A stretch of 64,000 nucleotides of DNA from Flavobacterium shii (GCF_025847235.1 NZ_JAOZEW010000013.1:1-64000), one strand, 5' to 3'; shown: positions 36,901-44,976, counted from the stretch's first letter. The notes: generated from the sequence alone by a model not told the origin. Made by a program: numbers and translations.

Positions 36901-37167
36901 AGATAAATCTTTCAAAACGACTTCAAGAGATTCTTTGTTGTAGGATATTGTATAAATAGTTTGATCGGCTATTATTGCTTCACCATAACTAAATTTATAA
37001 TTGGTTTTCTGGCTTAATTTTGAAAAAATAGAAACAAGTGTTGCCTTCTCTAAATTATTTTTTATTTTTGAATTTGTAAGCAACTTTTCTTTACTTTGTC
37101 CCGTTTGAAAGCACAATAATGCCAGGACTAAAAAGAAGATTTTTTTTAGTGTAAATTTAAAATACAT
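33904..37167 (-). CDS. SusC/RagA family TonB-dependent receptor with N-terminal STN domain
   Basis: 1087 aa. Signal peptide (1-25), STN/secretin-TonB short domain (~40-110; FSKLSQKTNYKFSYGE, LSQKADFSYSIINKLVLV) that links receptors to FecR signalling, carboxypeptidase-like beta domain (~122-200; GKITDEKGLPIPGVSILETG), TonB-box region (NEVLIVGYGKQ), plug (LQGKVAGVRVVNSSGEPGAGINVTIRG...ASASAIYGARGSNGVVIITTKKG), then a 22-strand-type barrel. The STN domain fits the FecI/FecR genes directly upstream, so this receptor probably induces its own operon when substrate is present. Confidence 0.94.
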   Translation of the reverse strand: MYFKFTLKKIFFLVLALLCFQTGQSKEKLLTNSKIKNNLEKATLVSIFSKLSQKTNYKFSYGEAIIADQTIYTISYNKESLEVVLKDLSQKADFSYSIINKLVLVKKAAITTKHAFIDQPVKGKITDEKGLPIPGVSILETGTKNAVLTNFDGGFEINANTGNTLTITCMGYKTKIVPVASIINIQLVPDAAELNEVLIVGYGKQAKTDVTGAVTQLTAQSFKQGVNISADNLLQGKVAGVRVVNSSGEPGAGINVTIRGVGSIRSGSTPLFVVDGVPLSNDDVSPSGTNVGFGSSAPKNPLNFLNTSDIESITVLKDASASAIYGARGSNGVVIITTKKGAKGDATFTVDSYMGVSSVIKKLNVLSADQYRGAIKDPAFDHGGNTDWQDVIFRSAITSNNSLAFSKQSETGNYYVSLAKMDQQGIINQSNFARVSGRINAAESFLDNKRLKVKVNLTASQTTDNGVPTSDDGGSNGQLVIHTLMANPTRPVFDKDGKYTNFNMNAHYNPAYLLSIYNDETRTLRVLGNLETSFRIVNGLEYKLNLGVDRSMSERNTTIFPNLTDLNPKGKYVQSNLESKNSLIEHYLTYNLYAEKHKLEVLGGFSYQKFERSGTSFSIDGIADKNSGVLPENNPGFAGTQTGVTGYAQENELQSYFGRVNYTFNEKYLLTASMRADGSTRFGDNNKYGYFPSFALGWNISKEGFLKESATIENLKLRASWGQTGNQEVENKITKASYALSPGDGYYLYNDLALVNGVSVSRTPNPDLKWEVVTQLNLGIDFSLWKGKLYGTLDYFNKTTTDAILNIPSQALSPTTTVWVNIDGKIVNKGFEFMLGSKIVDTKNFSWSIDANGATLNNKIKDLPVSEILSGTISGPGQSGVNANIYKSGYAAGSFYLLEHIGFDDKGGNIFRDTNGDGVINSSDRVIIEGALPTFYYGFNSQMSYKNFDFSFSIIGQTGGYLLNNTGLNALNINNLASDRNVATGYYQSGANPANSPQLSTLFLEKSDFLRLNTARIGYNINTKQMSWLQGLTLYATGQNLFTITNYTGYDPLINSPKSNGGNQSIGIDYSSYPSSRTFSLGATLKL

Positions 37168-37206
37168 GATTTAAGTTATTTGTTTAAGGATACTTAATAA
37201 TTGTTT

Positions 37207-37228
37207 CGCAGTTGTTCCAGCAACTGCG
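37207..37228. terminator. Hairpin between fecR and susC
   Basis: CGCAGTTG (37207-37214) pairs with CAACTGCG (37221-37228), loop TTCCAG. A T run follows only on the + strand, so for the minus-strand transcript it is at most an attenuating or processing hairpin between the regulator and receptor genes. Confidence 0.5.
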
Positions 37229-37238
37229 TTTTTTGTTT

Positions 37239-38162
37239 TTAATTTACTGTTACAGTTCTGTCATGTTGTTCTAGTTTTAGGTTTGTTATATAATTAATTT
37301 GCTTAAGGACATCCTCCAGAGAAGCTTCTTTCTCTACATATACCGTTAATTTTGTATTTATTGAGACTCCTTTTTTCAGGTTAAATACTACTCCGTATTT
37401 GTATTGCAGTAAAGTAATTACCTCGTTTAATGTTACATTGTCTAGAGTAACATCTTCCTTGTACCAATTAATTAATAAAGAAGAATTTGCTTGATGTTTA
37501 GTGAGGTTATTTGCGACAAATAATGCTTCTTCGCTAGGTTTTAAATCAACGCTCTGATTCTTGGATGTTACATTTACTTTTCCTGTAACCACAATCACAC
37601 TGCATTTGTCTTGGGATAACTGAATGTGAAATGATGTTCCAACAACTCTCGTTGTAATTTCACCGGAGCTAATTATAAAAGGATGTTTGTGATCTTTTGC
37701 AACATTAAAAAATGCATTTCCTTTTAGTAAGGATACTTTTCTTTGACTTCCATTAAATTGAACCGGATATTCTAAAATAGAATTGGCTGCCAGATAAACG
37801 ATAGAACCATCTTTTAATTTAATAGAATCTGAAACTGTAGTAGTCTCAAGTGTAAGTAATTTTTCATTTTCCAGAGAAGGCTTAAAATAGACTCCTAAAC
37901 CTATTAGCAATGCTATACTTGCCGCAATAGCATATTTAAGATATATACTGAACGTTTTATCTTGATTGATATGATTCTTGATGTTATCATATATTTTTTC
38001 TGAAACTTGCTCTTTAATTCCCATAACAGAAGTTTCCCATTCGGAATTATCATATTCTGATTGTGCAAAATTATGTAACAGGTTTTCTTCGGCAGTTGTA
38101 GTTTCTTTTTTGGAACTTTTATCTATAAGATATTCTAAACTGTGTTTTGTTTTCTTGATCAT
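37239..38162 (-). CDS. FecR family anti-sigma/sigma regulator
   Basis: 307 aa: N-terminal cytoplasmic part (1-72), one membrane helix (YAIAASIALLIGLGVYF, ~76-92), then a periplasmic FecR domain (LKDGSIVYLAANSILEYPVQFNGSQRKVSLLKGNAFFNVAKD, ~116-157) and the C-terminal STN-like segment common in Bacteroidota FecR (LDNVTLNEVITLLQYKYGVVF). It relays the signal from the receptor's STN domain to the sigma factor encoded 90 bases upstream. Confidence 0.92.
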   Translation of the reverse strand: MIKKTKHSLEYLIDKSSKKETTTAEENLLHNFAQSEYDNSEWETSVMGIKEQVSEKIYDNIKNHINQDKTFSIYLKYAIAASIALLIGLGVYFKPSLENEKLLTLETTTVSDSIKLKDGSIVYLAANSILEYPVQFNGSQRKVSLLKGNAFFNVAKDHKHPFIISSGEITTRVVGTSFHIQLSQDKCSVIVVTGKVNVTSKNQSVDLKPSEEALFVANNLTKHQANSSLLINWYKEDVTLDNVTLNEVITLLQYKYGVVFNLKKGVSINTKLTVYVEKEASLEDVLKQINYITNLKLEQHDRTVTVN

Positions 38163-38252
38163 AATTGGTCTTATTATCTATAAGTACCAGAAATATGAAA
38201 TCGTACTATCGTAAAATATTATGATAATGTTAACAGAAGGTTATACTAAAGA

Positions 38253-38771
38253 TTAAGCCGAAAACAGGAGGTAAATCACTAACCAGGTTAAATCTTTTAA
38301 CTCAAAACGCAATTGCTTTAATGCTACCGAAATTTGATTTTTTACGGTTTGCTTAGATAATTGAAGTTCAGTTGCTATCTGATCAATATTCATGTCCTGA
38401 AGTTTGTACATTAGCAAAATTTGCTTTCTTTTTTCGGGTAGTTTATCCAAAAGAATATGGAGTAAATCGATTAATTCGGGATCTGTAGAAGTAATGTTTT
38501 CGATAAGATAATTTTCGAATTTGTCTTCGAGGATGGTTTTATCAAATCGATTATTTTGATAATGTTTGAAAATTTGGTTTTTTACAGCGCGGAACAAATA
38601 ATTTTCAATGGAGATTATATCGAGTTCTTGTTTCCTTTCCCAAAGATCAATAAAAACATCCTGAACAATATTTTGCGCTAGGTCCTTATCCTGAGTCATT
38701 TTGTATGAAAAAGAATTTAGCTTTTCCCAATATTCGGTATATGTTTTTTCAAATTTTTTAGGGTCTTTCAT
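38253..38771 (-). CDS. ECF RNA polymerase sigma factor (FecI-like, sigma-70 family)
   Basis: I start at MKDPKKFEKTYTEYW (172 aa), the normal length for this family. The frame runs upstream to 38927, but that part is not sigma-like. Region 2 is KLNSFSYKMTQDKDLAQNIVQDVFIDLWERKQ; region 4 is LPEKRKQILLMYKLQDMNIDQIATELQLSKQTVKNQISVALKQLR. A hydrophobic C-terminal tail (LTWLVIYLLFSA) follows. It heads the fecI-fecR-susC-susD order and should drive the receptor genes. Confidence 0.9.
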   Translation of the reverse strand: MKDPKKFEKTYTEYWEKLNSFSYKMTQDKDLAQNIVQDVFIDLWERKQELDIISIENYLFRAVKNQIFKHYQNNRFDKTILEDKFENYLIENITSTDPELIDLLHILLDKLPEKRKQILLMYKLQDMNIDQIATELQLSKQTVKNQISVALKQLRFELKDLTWLVIYLLFSA

Positions 38772-39000
38772 TCTACAGAAGCATGGTATTATTAAATGTA
38801 AAAGAATGAAATGTAGATCGATTGTATTTTTCCTAAAAGTTATTTTTAAATTAAGTAATAGCTTAATAAAAATATTTTTGTGTAAATATGATACTGCGGT
38901 TGCGATTTCTTTTTTTTGCAATAACACACTTATAATTAGCAGAATTTAATTTAGCCGATTAATACCAACTTCAAATTATTCCAAAAAACGATAATTTCTC

Positions 39001-40074
39001 ATGAAATCAATTTCTACATTTCTATTCTTAATTTGCTTTACTGCAATTTCTCAAGTCAATGCCCAAAATGATAACTTAACAATTAATAAATTACAGGTAA
39101 TAGGATCTCATAATAGTTACCGAAAAGCTATCGAACCAGATTTATTTAAGGTCTTGCAAAGCAAAGATTCCACACATGCCTTGAACGGTTTAGAATATGA
39201 ACATATCTCTATTACAGAACAATTGAATAAAGGGTTACGAAACTTAGAAATAGATGTTTATGCAGATAGTAAAGGTGGTAAGTATGCACATCCCAAAGGT
39301 TTGGATATAGCAAAATCTACTTCACCTTATGATCCTGATGGAGTAATGCAACAACCTGGTTTTAAGGTTTTTCACATGATGGATATAGACTTTAGAACTT
39401 CGTGTTTTACATTTGTAATTTGCTTGCAGGAATTAAAAAAATGGTCCGATGAAAATCCTAATCATGTTCCTGTTTTTATAACTTTAGAGCCTAAGGATGG
39501 AAAAGTAAATCTATTTGGAACGGAACCGGAAATGTTTACTCCACAATTATTTGATGAACTGGATAAAGTAATTTTAAGTGTTCTAGGAGCAGATAAAGTA
39601 ATTACTCCGGATATGGTGAGAGGTAAATACAAAACATTAGAAAAAGCTGTTTTGCATAATAACTGGCCAACATTAAAAGAGGGAAAGGGTAGGTTTATGT
39701 TTCTATTGGATGACAGTAATAATAAAAGAGATTTGTATGCACAAAATCACCCCTTTTTAAAAGGGCGTGTCGCTTTTATAAATGCCGATCCTGGTAAGCC
39801 GGAAGCTGCTGCAATGTTCAGGAATGACCCTGAAGACAAAATGATTCCAGAATTAGTAAAGAAAGGATACATAATTCGTACGCGTGCCGATGGTGATACC
39901 AAAGAAGCTCGTGCCAATGATTATACCCGCTTTAATGCTGCAAAAAATTCTGGAGCACAAATTATTACTACAGATTATTATTTGCCAAGTACATTCTTTG
40001 ATTCTCCTTACCAAATAAGGTTTGATGACGATAGTTATGAAAGGATAAATCCTATAAATGGTCATGGAAAATAA
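39001..40074 (+). CDS. Secreted phosphatidylinositol-specific phospholipase C-like (Ca2+-dependent) enzyme
   Basis: 357 aa with a signal peptide ending VNAQ (~21). A PI-PLC-type TIM barrel follows: GSHNSY (H37, N38), LEIDVYAD (E83, D85) and VFHMMDID (H125), matching catalytic His pair and Ca2+ ligands of the Ca2+-dependent bacterial family; LEPKDG comes later. It probably cleaves glycerophospholipid or inositol-phosphate headgroups in the periplasm or outside. It is divergent from the FecI/SusCD operon across 230 bases, and a shared role in nutrient capture is possible but unproven. Confidence 0.8.
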   Translation: MKSISTFLFLICFTAISQVNAQNDNLTINKLQVIGSHNSYRKAIEPDLFKVLQSKDSTHALNGLEYEHISITEQLNKGLRNLEIDVYADSKGGKYAHPKGLDIAKSTSPYDPDGVMQQPGFKVFHMMDIDFRTSCFTFVICLQELKKWSDENPNHVPVFITLEPKDGKVNLFGTEPEMFTPQLFDELDKVILSVLGADKVITPDMVRGKYKTLEKAVLHNNWPTLKEGKGRFMFLLDDSNNKRDLYAQNHPFLKGRVAFINADPGKPEAAAMFRNDPEDKMIPELVKKGYIIRTRADGDTKEARANDYTRFNAAKNSGAQIITTDYYLPSTFFDSPYQIRFDDDSYERINPINGHGK

Positions 40075-40119
40075 GACGTATTATTTGTAGTTTTATTCTT
40101 TCTTTTTATGGGTTTTGAC

Positions 40120-40127
40120 TATGTTTG
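40120..40127 (+). promoter_or_regulatory. -7 element TATGTTTG upstream of the YhcG-like gene
   Basis: A perfect TAnnTTTG 36 bases before the ATG at 40164. No TTG at suitable spacing. Confidence 0.35.
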
Positions 40128-40163
40128 TAGATTATATTATTAATCTATAATTACATTTTCAAT

Positions 40164-41171
40164 ATGCTTCAAAATCAATCCTTAATACCCGATATAAAAT
40201 CTATTATTGCTACTGCGAGAGATAAAGCAATTAGAGTTGTTGATAATGAGCGGACTATAATGTATTGGAATATTGGCAAGCGCATTTTTGAAGAGGAACA
40301 ACAAGGAAAAGACAGAGCAGATTACGGAACATATCTAATAAAATTTCTTGCAGAACAATTGCAACCAGAGTATGGGAGTGGTTTTTCAATAAGACAATTA
40401 GAACGTTACAGACAATTTTACCGTATATTTTCAATTGCGTCCGCACTGCGGACGCAATTGAGTTGGACACAGTATAAAATGCTTTTAGTGATTGATAATC
40501 ATGATAAAAGAGAGTTTTATATTGCTGAAAGTGTGAAGAATAATTGGACTTCAAGACAATTGGAACGTCAGATAAATAGTAGTTTATATGAACGTCTTTT
40601 AATGAGTAGTGATAGAGATGATGTTTTGGCAGTTGCCAGAAATGAGAAACAACCATCTGATGCGAGAGATATTATAAAAGATCCAATGTATTTGGAATTT
40701 CTAGGGCTAAAAAGGGAATCATCATATTATGAAAAAGATTTAGAACAAGCTATTATAACACACTTGCAAGATTTTTTATTAGAGTTGGGTAATGGTTTTT
40801 CTTTTGTAACAAGGCAAAAACGAATTCATATTGAGGGTGATGAGTTTTTTGCAGACTTGGTTTTTTACAACCGAATACTACAATGTTTTGTAATCATAGA
40901 GATAAAAACACATAAACTCACTCATCAGGATATTGGACAATTACAGATGTATGTGAATTATTACGACAGGGTAGAAAAACTACCACATGAAAACCCAACT
41001 ATCGGGATTTTACTTTGCGCAAATAAAAATGATGGGGTGGTTAAATTCACACTGCCGGAAAATGAAAAAAATATAGTAGCGAGTCAGTATGGGCTATATC
41101 TTCCATCTGAAAAACAACTATTGGAAGAGGTTAAAAAAGAATTGGAGAACTTTGAAGAAAAAAAGCAATAA
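40164..41171 (+). CDS. YhcG/DUF1016 family PD-(D/E)XK nuclease
   Basis: 335 aa. N-terminal DUF1016 domain (~10-165; YWNIGKRIFEEEQQGKDRADYG, LRTQLSWTQYKMLL) and C-terminal nuclease domain (~175-325) with D231 (FFADLVFYN) and E246-x-K248 (IIEIKTHK), the PD-(D/E)XK core. Such proteins occur singly in many genomes, often near mobile or restriction loci, and act in nucleic-acid processing or defence. Here it is alone between two terminated units. Codons for residues 90-99 form a 31-base palindrome described separately. Confidence 0.87.
   Translation: MLQNQSLIPDIKSIIATARDKAIRVVDNERTIMYWNIGKRIFEEEQQGKDRADYGTYLIKFLAEQLQPEYGSGFSIRQLERYRQFYRIFSIASALRTQLSWTQYKMLLVIDNHDKREFYIAESVKNNWTSRQLERQINSSLYERLLMSSDRDDVLAVARNEKQPSDARDIIKDPMYLEFLGLKRESSYYEKDLEQAIITHLQDFLLELGNGFSFVTRQKRIHIEGDEFFADLVFYNRILQCFVIIEIKTHKLTHQDIGQLQMYVNYYDRVEKLPHENPTIGILLCANKNDGVVKFTLPENEKNIVASQYGLYLPSEKQLLEEVKKELENFEEKKQ
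40431..40461. repeat. Perfect 15-bp palindrome inside the YhcG-like coding sequence
   Basis: 40431-40445 is perfectly complementary to 40447-40461 around a single central C. It is GC-rich in an AT-rich gene and encodes S90 to L99 plus part of the next codon. Confidence 0.85.
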
Positions 41172-41179
41172 AAATATAG

Positions 41180-41212
41180 AAGTCGTCTCACAGTAAAAAT
41201 AGGAGATGACTT
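41180..41212 (+). terminator. Terminator after the YhcG-like gene
   Basis: A 10-bp stem with one G-U pair (41180-41189 with 41203-41212), followed by a T run. Confidence 0.85.
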
Positions 41213-41227
41213 TTTTTGATATTAAAT

Positions 41228-41256
41228 AAAGGGGCTGTTTACGAACAAGCCCCTTT
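41228..41256 (+). terminator. Second terminator before the VioB-like/ebo operon
   Basis: AAAGGGGCT (41228-41236) pairs with 41248-41256, then T. It backs up the first terminator and insulates the next operon. Confidence 0.75.
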
Positions 41257-41307
41257 TGTATTTTACAAATAAATATTCTTGAGTGACTTAAAAACAGGTA
41301 TTTGTAC

Positions 41308-41340
41308 TTGTTTTTCTTAATATTTAACTTGTTAATTTTG
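41308..41340 (+). promoter_or_regulatory. Promoter of the VioB-like/ebo operon
   Basis: TTG (41308-41310), 22-base spacer, TAATTTTG (41333-41340): matches the Flavobacterium TTG-N17-23-TAnnTTTG pattern. It predicts an ~85-base leader before the ATG at 41434. It is the only full match I found ahead of the nine-gene run. Confidence 0.55.
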
Positions 41341-41433
41341 AGTTGTGTAAAGTGTTAAATAAGAAATTATATTTTTTACATAATTGCCCCCGCAAAGAAA
41401 CTACCGAATTATTTATAAACTTAAAATATTAAT

Positions 41434-43410
41434 ATGTCATATCTAAACGTCCCTCGTCTTACATTTTCAGGAGATTTTATTTCAGATGTCTCCACGGTCA
41501 ACAATGATACACAGCATTACAACAATAGTACCTTTCAATCAAAATACCAAAAACCGAAGACAGAAATAGCAGCTAACGGTTGGTGGAACCCTGAAGGTGG
41601 TGCTACTTTTGGTTTTCAGGATTGTCATGTAAAACAAATTATTGGAGAAGATGGTACTAGTACATCAGATCCTTTGTTGGATGATATTATTGGTCAAATA
41701 GTTTGTGGTGCTGAAGGAAGAAATTCTGGAAAAATGGTCGATTTAGACCCACAACAACAGATGGTTTCACAACTTTGGGGAGTAACATTTAGAATACTTA
41801 CTGCCAAGAATGAATTACTACTTGAAGGAAAAATTGACCCTACAGGTTTTAGAAATTTGCAAATGCGTCAGCAAACAGGAGGCAAAGTTAATGGACAACC
41901 TTTTGGAGGTACATGGACATCTGTTATTGAAGATGTAGTTTGGGGTGATTTGGCACATAGCTCACCTTTTTTGATGGCATTAAAAAGTAAAACTCAAGAA
42001 AATAAACTAAGTATCAATTTAAATGCATTTGGATATTATTACAATCATGCTAAGGATGGTCGATTTTCTTTGGGGCGCATATTAGGAGGTCTAGGACCTT
42101 GGTTTACAAATGAACCTAAACTTTTTGCTCCTGCTAGAAGATTATATGGTATTATTGGGGATGCACCAAATGATAATCCAAAAACACAACAGCCTATTTT
42201 CTTTGGGGCCTCAAATTTTCTATTTGATAAGAAAAATGCAAGACTCTCTATTGATCTGGGAAGTTCGTTTCCTATATCAGATTCAATGGGGAATATTTCT
42301 CTAAATACTAATTTAGTTTTAGCAGTTAGTAAAAAAAGTATTACTTTTTCTGCTAGTGATTCAATTAATCTGGTAACTGGTAATGACGTTCTATTTATTG
42401 GTGAAGTTGAGTATGAAAAAGGAGCTGACTGGATTAATACCACTAGTGCTATTTTAGATTTTAATAATCTATCTAATGACGTTGTTTCTGCGCTAGAAGA
42501 TAATCAATTATTATTACTAGGAAGAGCTTCTATAAATAATATGTATTCAATTATTGCAAGAGAAGCCATTGATGGTATAGTCATAAGAGCCGATAATTTT
42601 GTACAGCGTTTAGATACAAACCAAACAAATGAAGTGAGATTATATGCCTATCAGTTTGGGGTACCTCTGCAAAATAAAAACATAACTATTACTCAGGAAC
42701 CACCTACGGCAGTATCTCCAAAAAAGGATAATCAACCACCTATTTGCGATATACCAGGTAATAACTATCCTGCAGCAGGTTTGACCTTTGACACGACTAT
42801 TGTCACCGATAATAATGGTCTAGCAATATTAAAATTAACTGGAAATAGTATTAATTGTCCTAGAGAATATCTTGATGGCCAGATTTATACTTTAGATTAT
42901 CAGCTAACTAACGTACCAATAGATGCAGCTTCGGGGTCTGTAATGCCAGACAATTTTATAGCGATACATCTAAGGGATCATTATGAAATTCCGAATACCC
43001 CTGTTTGGTCAGATATTAAGCCTACAATGATTCAGTTTGCAAATTTATATCCAATCATGAGTAAGTTTTTCATCGATTTTAGCGATCCAGATGCGCTTAT
43101 AGCTAAAAAAGATCTCTTAATTTTTGCATTTGATAGAGATATTCATGACCCTATTTATATGCCTGTAACCCGTGATTTATCAGAAAATAAGAGATTGACT
43201 ATTTTAAAATGGCTTAATAATCCCATAATTGATGAACAGATTGTTTTATCAACAGAAAAAAAGGTGGTCGATGCAAATCTTGCAGAAGAACTTTTGCAAG
43301 CCAAAGCTACTCCTTTAACGGATTATCAAAAACAATTAAAAGACGCAGTAAGAGCCAAAAATGGTTCAAACTTTAGTAGCCCTGAAATTAAGAACCTATT
43401 TGAATTTTAA
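41434..43410 (+). CDS. VioB N-terminal-domain-like protein
   Basis: 658 aa, no signal peptide. It opens MSYLNVPRLTFSGDF, like VioB (short start, then P-R-x-x-F-x-G). Near the end, LYPIMSKFF and MPVTRDLSENKRLTILKWL match VioB's YPFMS and MPSTRELSAPKARLFLKYL, the segment just before VioB's ferritin-like domain. Here the protein ends soon after, and the ferritin-like domain is a separate gene 11 bases downstream. VioB, RebD and StaD couple imine forms of oxidised aromatic amino acids; whether this pair does is inference. A Cys/Pro-rich patch (~425-440, PPICDIPGNN) is unexplained. First gene of the nine-gene run. Confidence 0.7.
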   Translation: MSYLNVPRLTFSGDFISDVSTVNNDTQHYNNSTFQSKYQKPKTEIAANGWWNPEGGATFGFQDCHVKQIIGEDGTSTSDPLLDDIIGQIVCGAEGRNSGKMVDLDPQQQMVSQLWGVTFRILTAKNELLLEGKIDPTGFRNLQMRQQTGGKVNGQPFGGTWTSVIEDVVWGDLAHSSPFLMALKSKTQENKLSINLNAFGYYYNHAKDGRFSLGRILGGLGPWFTNEPKLFAPARRLYGIIGDAPNDNPKTQQPIFFGASNFLFDKKNARLSIDLGSSFPISDSMGNISLNTNLVLAVSKKSITFSASDSINLVTGNDVLFIGEVEYEKGADWINTTSAILDFNNLSNDVVSALEDNQLLLLGRASINNMYSIIAREAIDGIVIRADNFVQRLDTNQTNEVRLYAYQFGVPLQNKNITITQEPPTAVSPKKDNQPPICDIPGNNYPAAGLTFDTTIVTDNNGLAILKLTGNSINCPREYLDGQIYTLDYQLTNVPIDAASGSVMPDNFIAIHLRDHYEIPNTPVWSDIKPTMIQFANLYPIMSKFFIDFSDPDALIAKKDLLIFAFDRDIHDPIYMPVTRDLSENKRLTILKWLNNPIIDEQIVLSTEKKVVDANLAEELLQAKATPLTDYQKQLKDAVRAKNGSNFSSPEIKNLFEF

Positions 43411-43421
43411 ACTATAAAATC

Positions 43422-44462
43422 ATGCTAAAAATAAGCCCTAAATTTGTAAATGCTGTAATCAATGCTGAAAAGTTAGAAGATCTTTTTCCATTGTTACAAA
43501 ATGCAATCGAACTAGAACACGCTACTATTCCTCCTTATCTAACAGCATTGTTTTCGTTTAAACCCAACACCGAAACTGCTATTAGAAGTGTTATTCACTC
43601 TATTGTTATTGAAGAAATGCTGCACATGAGCATAGCAGCAAATATATTGAATGCATTGGGAGGAGAACCTCATATATCAAACCCTAATTTTGTACCAGAT
43701 TACCCGACACATTTACCTATGGGTATAAGTAAAGGCTTAATTGTCGGTATAGAGAAATATTCTCCCGATTTGGTGAAGAATGTCTTTATGGAAATAGAAG
43801 AACCAGAAGACCCATTAGATCTTAGTAAAAGTTTTAAAGCTAATGCTTTGCCAACGTTTAGAACTATTGGAGAATTTTATCAGGCTATACAACAAAAAAT
43901 AGAAGAAATAGCTCCGGAAATATTGCCTGGCGATCCAAAAAGACAAGTTACTTCTAATTTTTTCGACTCAAATTTATTATATCCTATACATACCAAGGAA
44001 GATGCAATAAACGCCATCAATATTATTATTGAACAAGGAGAAGGAACATCAACTTCACCAGTAGATGAAGAAGGAGAAATAGCCCATTATTATAGATTTC
44101 AGGAGTTATACCTTCGTAAAAAATTAGTAATAGATCCAAATGCTCCACATGGTTATTCCTATAGCGGTCCAGCTATACCATTTGATGCAAATAACGTACA
44201 ACCTATGTTTCCTAATACTAAATCCCACATGTTGCCTGAAGGTTCAGAAGAAAGAAGGCAGGTGGATATATTTAATAATTCTTATAGTGATTTACTAAAT
44301 GGATTGCACCGAACTTTTAATGGTGAGCCTGATTATATTAATAATACAATCGGTGTTATGTTTGATTTAAGATTAACGTGTCAAAAACTAGCTGAAACAC
44401 CATTTCCAGGAAAAGAAGGATATACTATTGGGCCAACATACGAATTTATCACAACAGCATAA
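43422..44462 (+). CDS. Ferritin-like (VioB/iminophenyl-pyruvate dimer synthase type) protein
   Basis: 346 aa. The first ~200 residues match the ferritin-like domain of VioB-family enzymes: LLQNAIELEHATIPPYLTALFSF (E30, E32, H33) and IVIEEMLHMSIAANILNALGGEP (E64, E65, H68), a carboxylate/His set able to bind metal. In VioB this domain is fused to the protein type encoded just upstream; here the two are adjacent genes. The remaining ~140 residues (HYYRFQELYLRKKLV, YINNTIGVMFDLRLTCQKLAETPFPGK) also follow the family. Cytoplasmic. Exact reaction not predictable. Confidence 0.78.
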   Translation: MLKISPKFVNAVINAEKLEDLFPLLQNAIELEHATIPPYLTALFSFKPNTETAIRSVIHSIVIEEMLHMSIAANILNALGGEPHISNPNFVPDYPTHLPMGISKGLIVGIEKYSPDLVKNVFMEIEEPEDPLDLSKSFKANALPTFRTIGEFYQAIQQKIEEIAPEILPGDPKRQVTSNFFDSNLLYPIHTKEDAINAINIIIEQGEGTSTSPVDEEGEIAHYYRFQELYLRKKLVIDPNAPHGYSYSGPAIPFDANNVQPMFPNTKSHMLPEGSEERRQVDIFNNSYSDLLNGLHRTFNGEPDYINNTIGVMFDLRLTCQKLAETPFPGKEGYTIGPTYEFITTA

Positions 44463-44485
44463 AAATCAGTAATTATTTAACTTAT

Positions 44486-44923
44486 ATGAAATTCAAGTCA
44501 AAAACAGTAGTCATTAAATTATCGGTGAGCGATATCCTTAAATCTCAAAAATTCTACGAGGAAATTCTAGGATTTAAGGTTGATGAAAAATACACACTTA
44601 ATTCAGACGGAAATTACGGAACAGAGTCTTTTATACAATTGTATTTAGATCCCAAAGACAAGAATAGTTTTATGCTGGGCTTGTATAAAGATATTGATGT
44701 GCCTTTTTATCCATTGCCGGAAACTGGAACTGCACCTACTTTTATTGTAGATGATATCGAAGCAACGCTGGATTATTTTAAAAGCCAGAATGTAGTAATT
44801 GATGTAATAGATGGAGAAATAATTATTTCTAATATTTCCGATAAAGGATATGTTGACCAGTTTTTCTTTTTTAGAGATCTGGATAATAATTCTTTGGTAA
44901 TTCGAGAGAATATTTTGAAGTAA
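44486..44923 (+). CDS. VOC (glyoxalase/dioxygenase fold) family protein
   Basis: 145 aa with two beta-alpha-beta-beta-beta halves: KTVVIKLSVSDILKSQKFYEEILGF at the start and FFFRDLDNNSLVI at the end, the usual VOC frame. Possible metal ligands are not clear: the end has D/N-rich DLDNNSLVIREN rather than the common DPxGxxxEL. It could be an isomerase, lyase, dioxygenase or resistance protein. It lies 23 bases after the ferritin-like gene and 53 before eboA, so it is probably part of the same operon. Confidence 0.78.
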   Translation: MKFKSKTVVIKLSVSDILKSQKFYEEILGFKVDEKYTLNSDGNYGTESFIQLYLDPKDKNSFMLGLYKDIDVPFYPLPETGTAPTFIVDDIEATLDYFKSQNVVIDVIDGEIIISNISDKGYVDQFFFFRDLDNNSLVIRENILK

Positions 44924-44940
44924 AATATTTTGAAGTAAAA
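44911..44940 (+). repeat. 15-base tandem duplication across the VOC stop codon
   Basis: TATTTTGAAGTAAAA occurs twice without a gap (44911-44925, 44926-44940). The stop codon is in the first unit, so the protein is not changed. Confidence 0.9.
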
Positions 44941-44976
44941 TATTATGAAAGTGTAATTAGTAAAGTTATAAGAGCA

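Noticed and set aside
38772..38927. 52-residue N-terminal extension of the ECF sigma factor frame
   Set aside because: It is hydrophobic and unlike sigma region 1/2; starting at 38771 gives the usual length of the family.
44911..44940. 15-base tandem duplication at the VOC stop codon as a regulatory element
   Set aside because: It most simply reflects replication slippage; it adds nothing to the protein and has no dyad symmetry.
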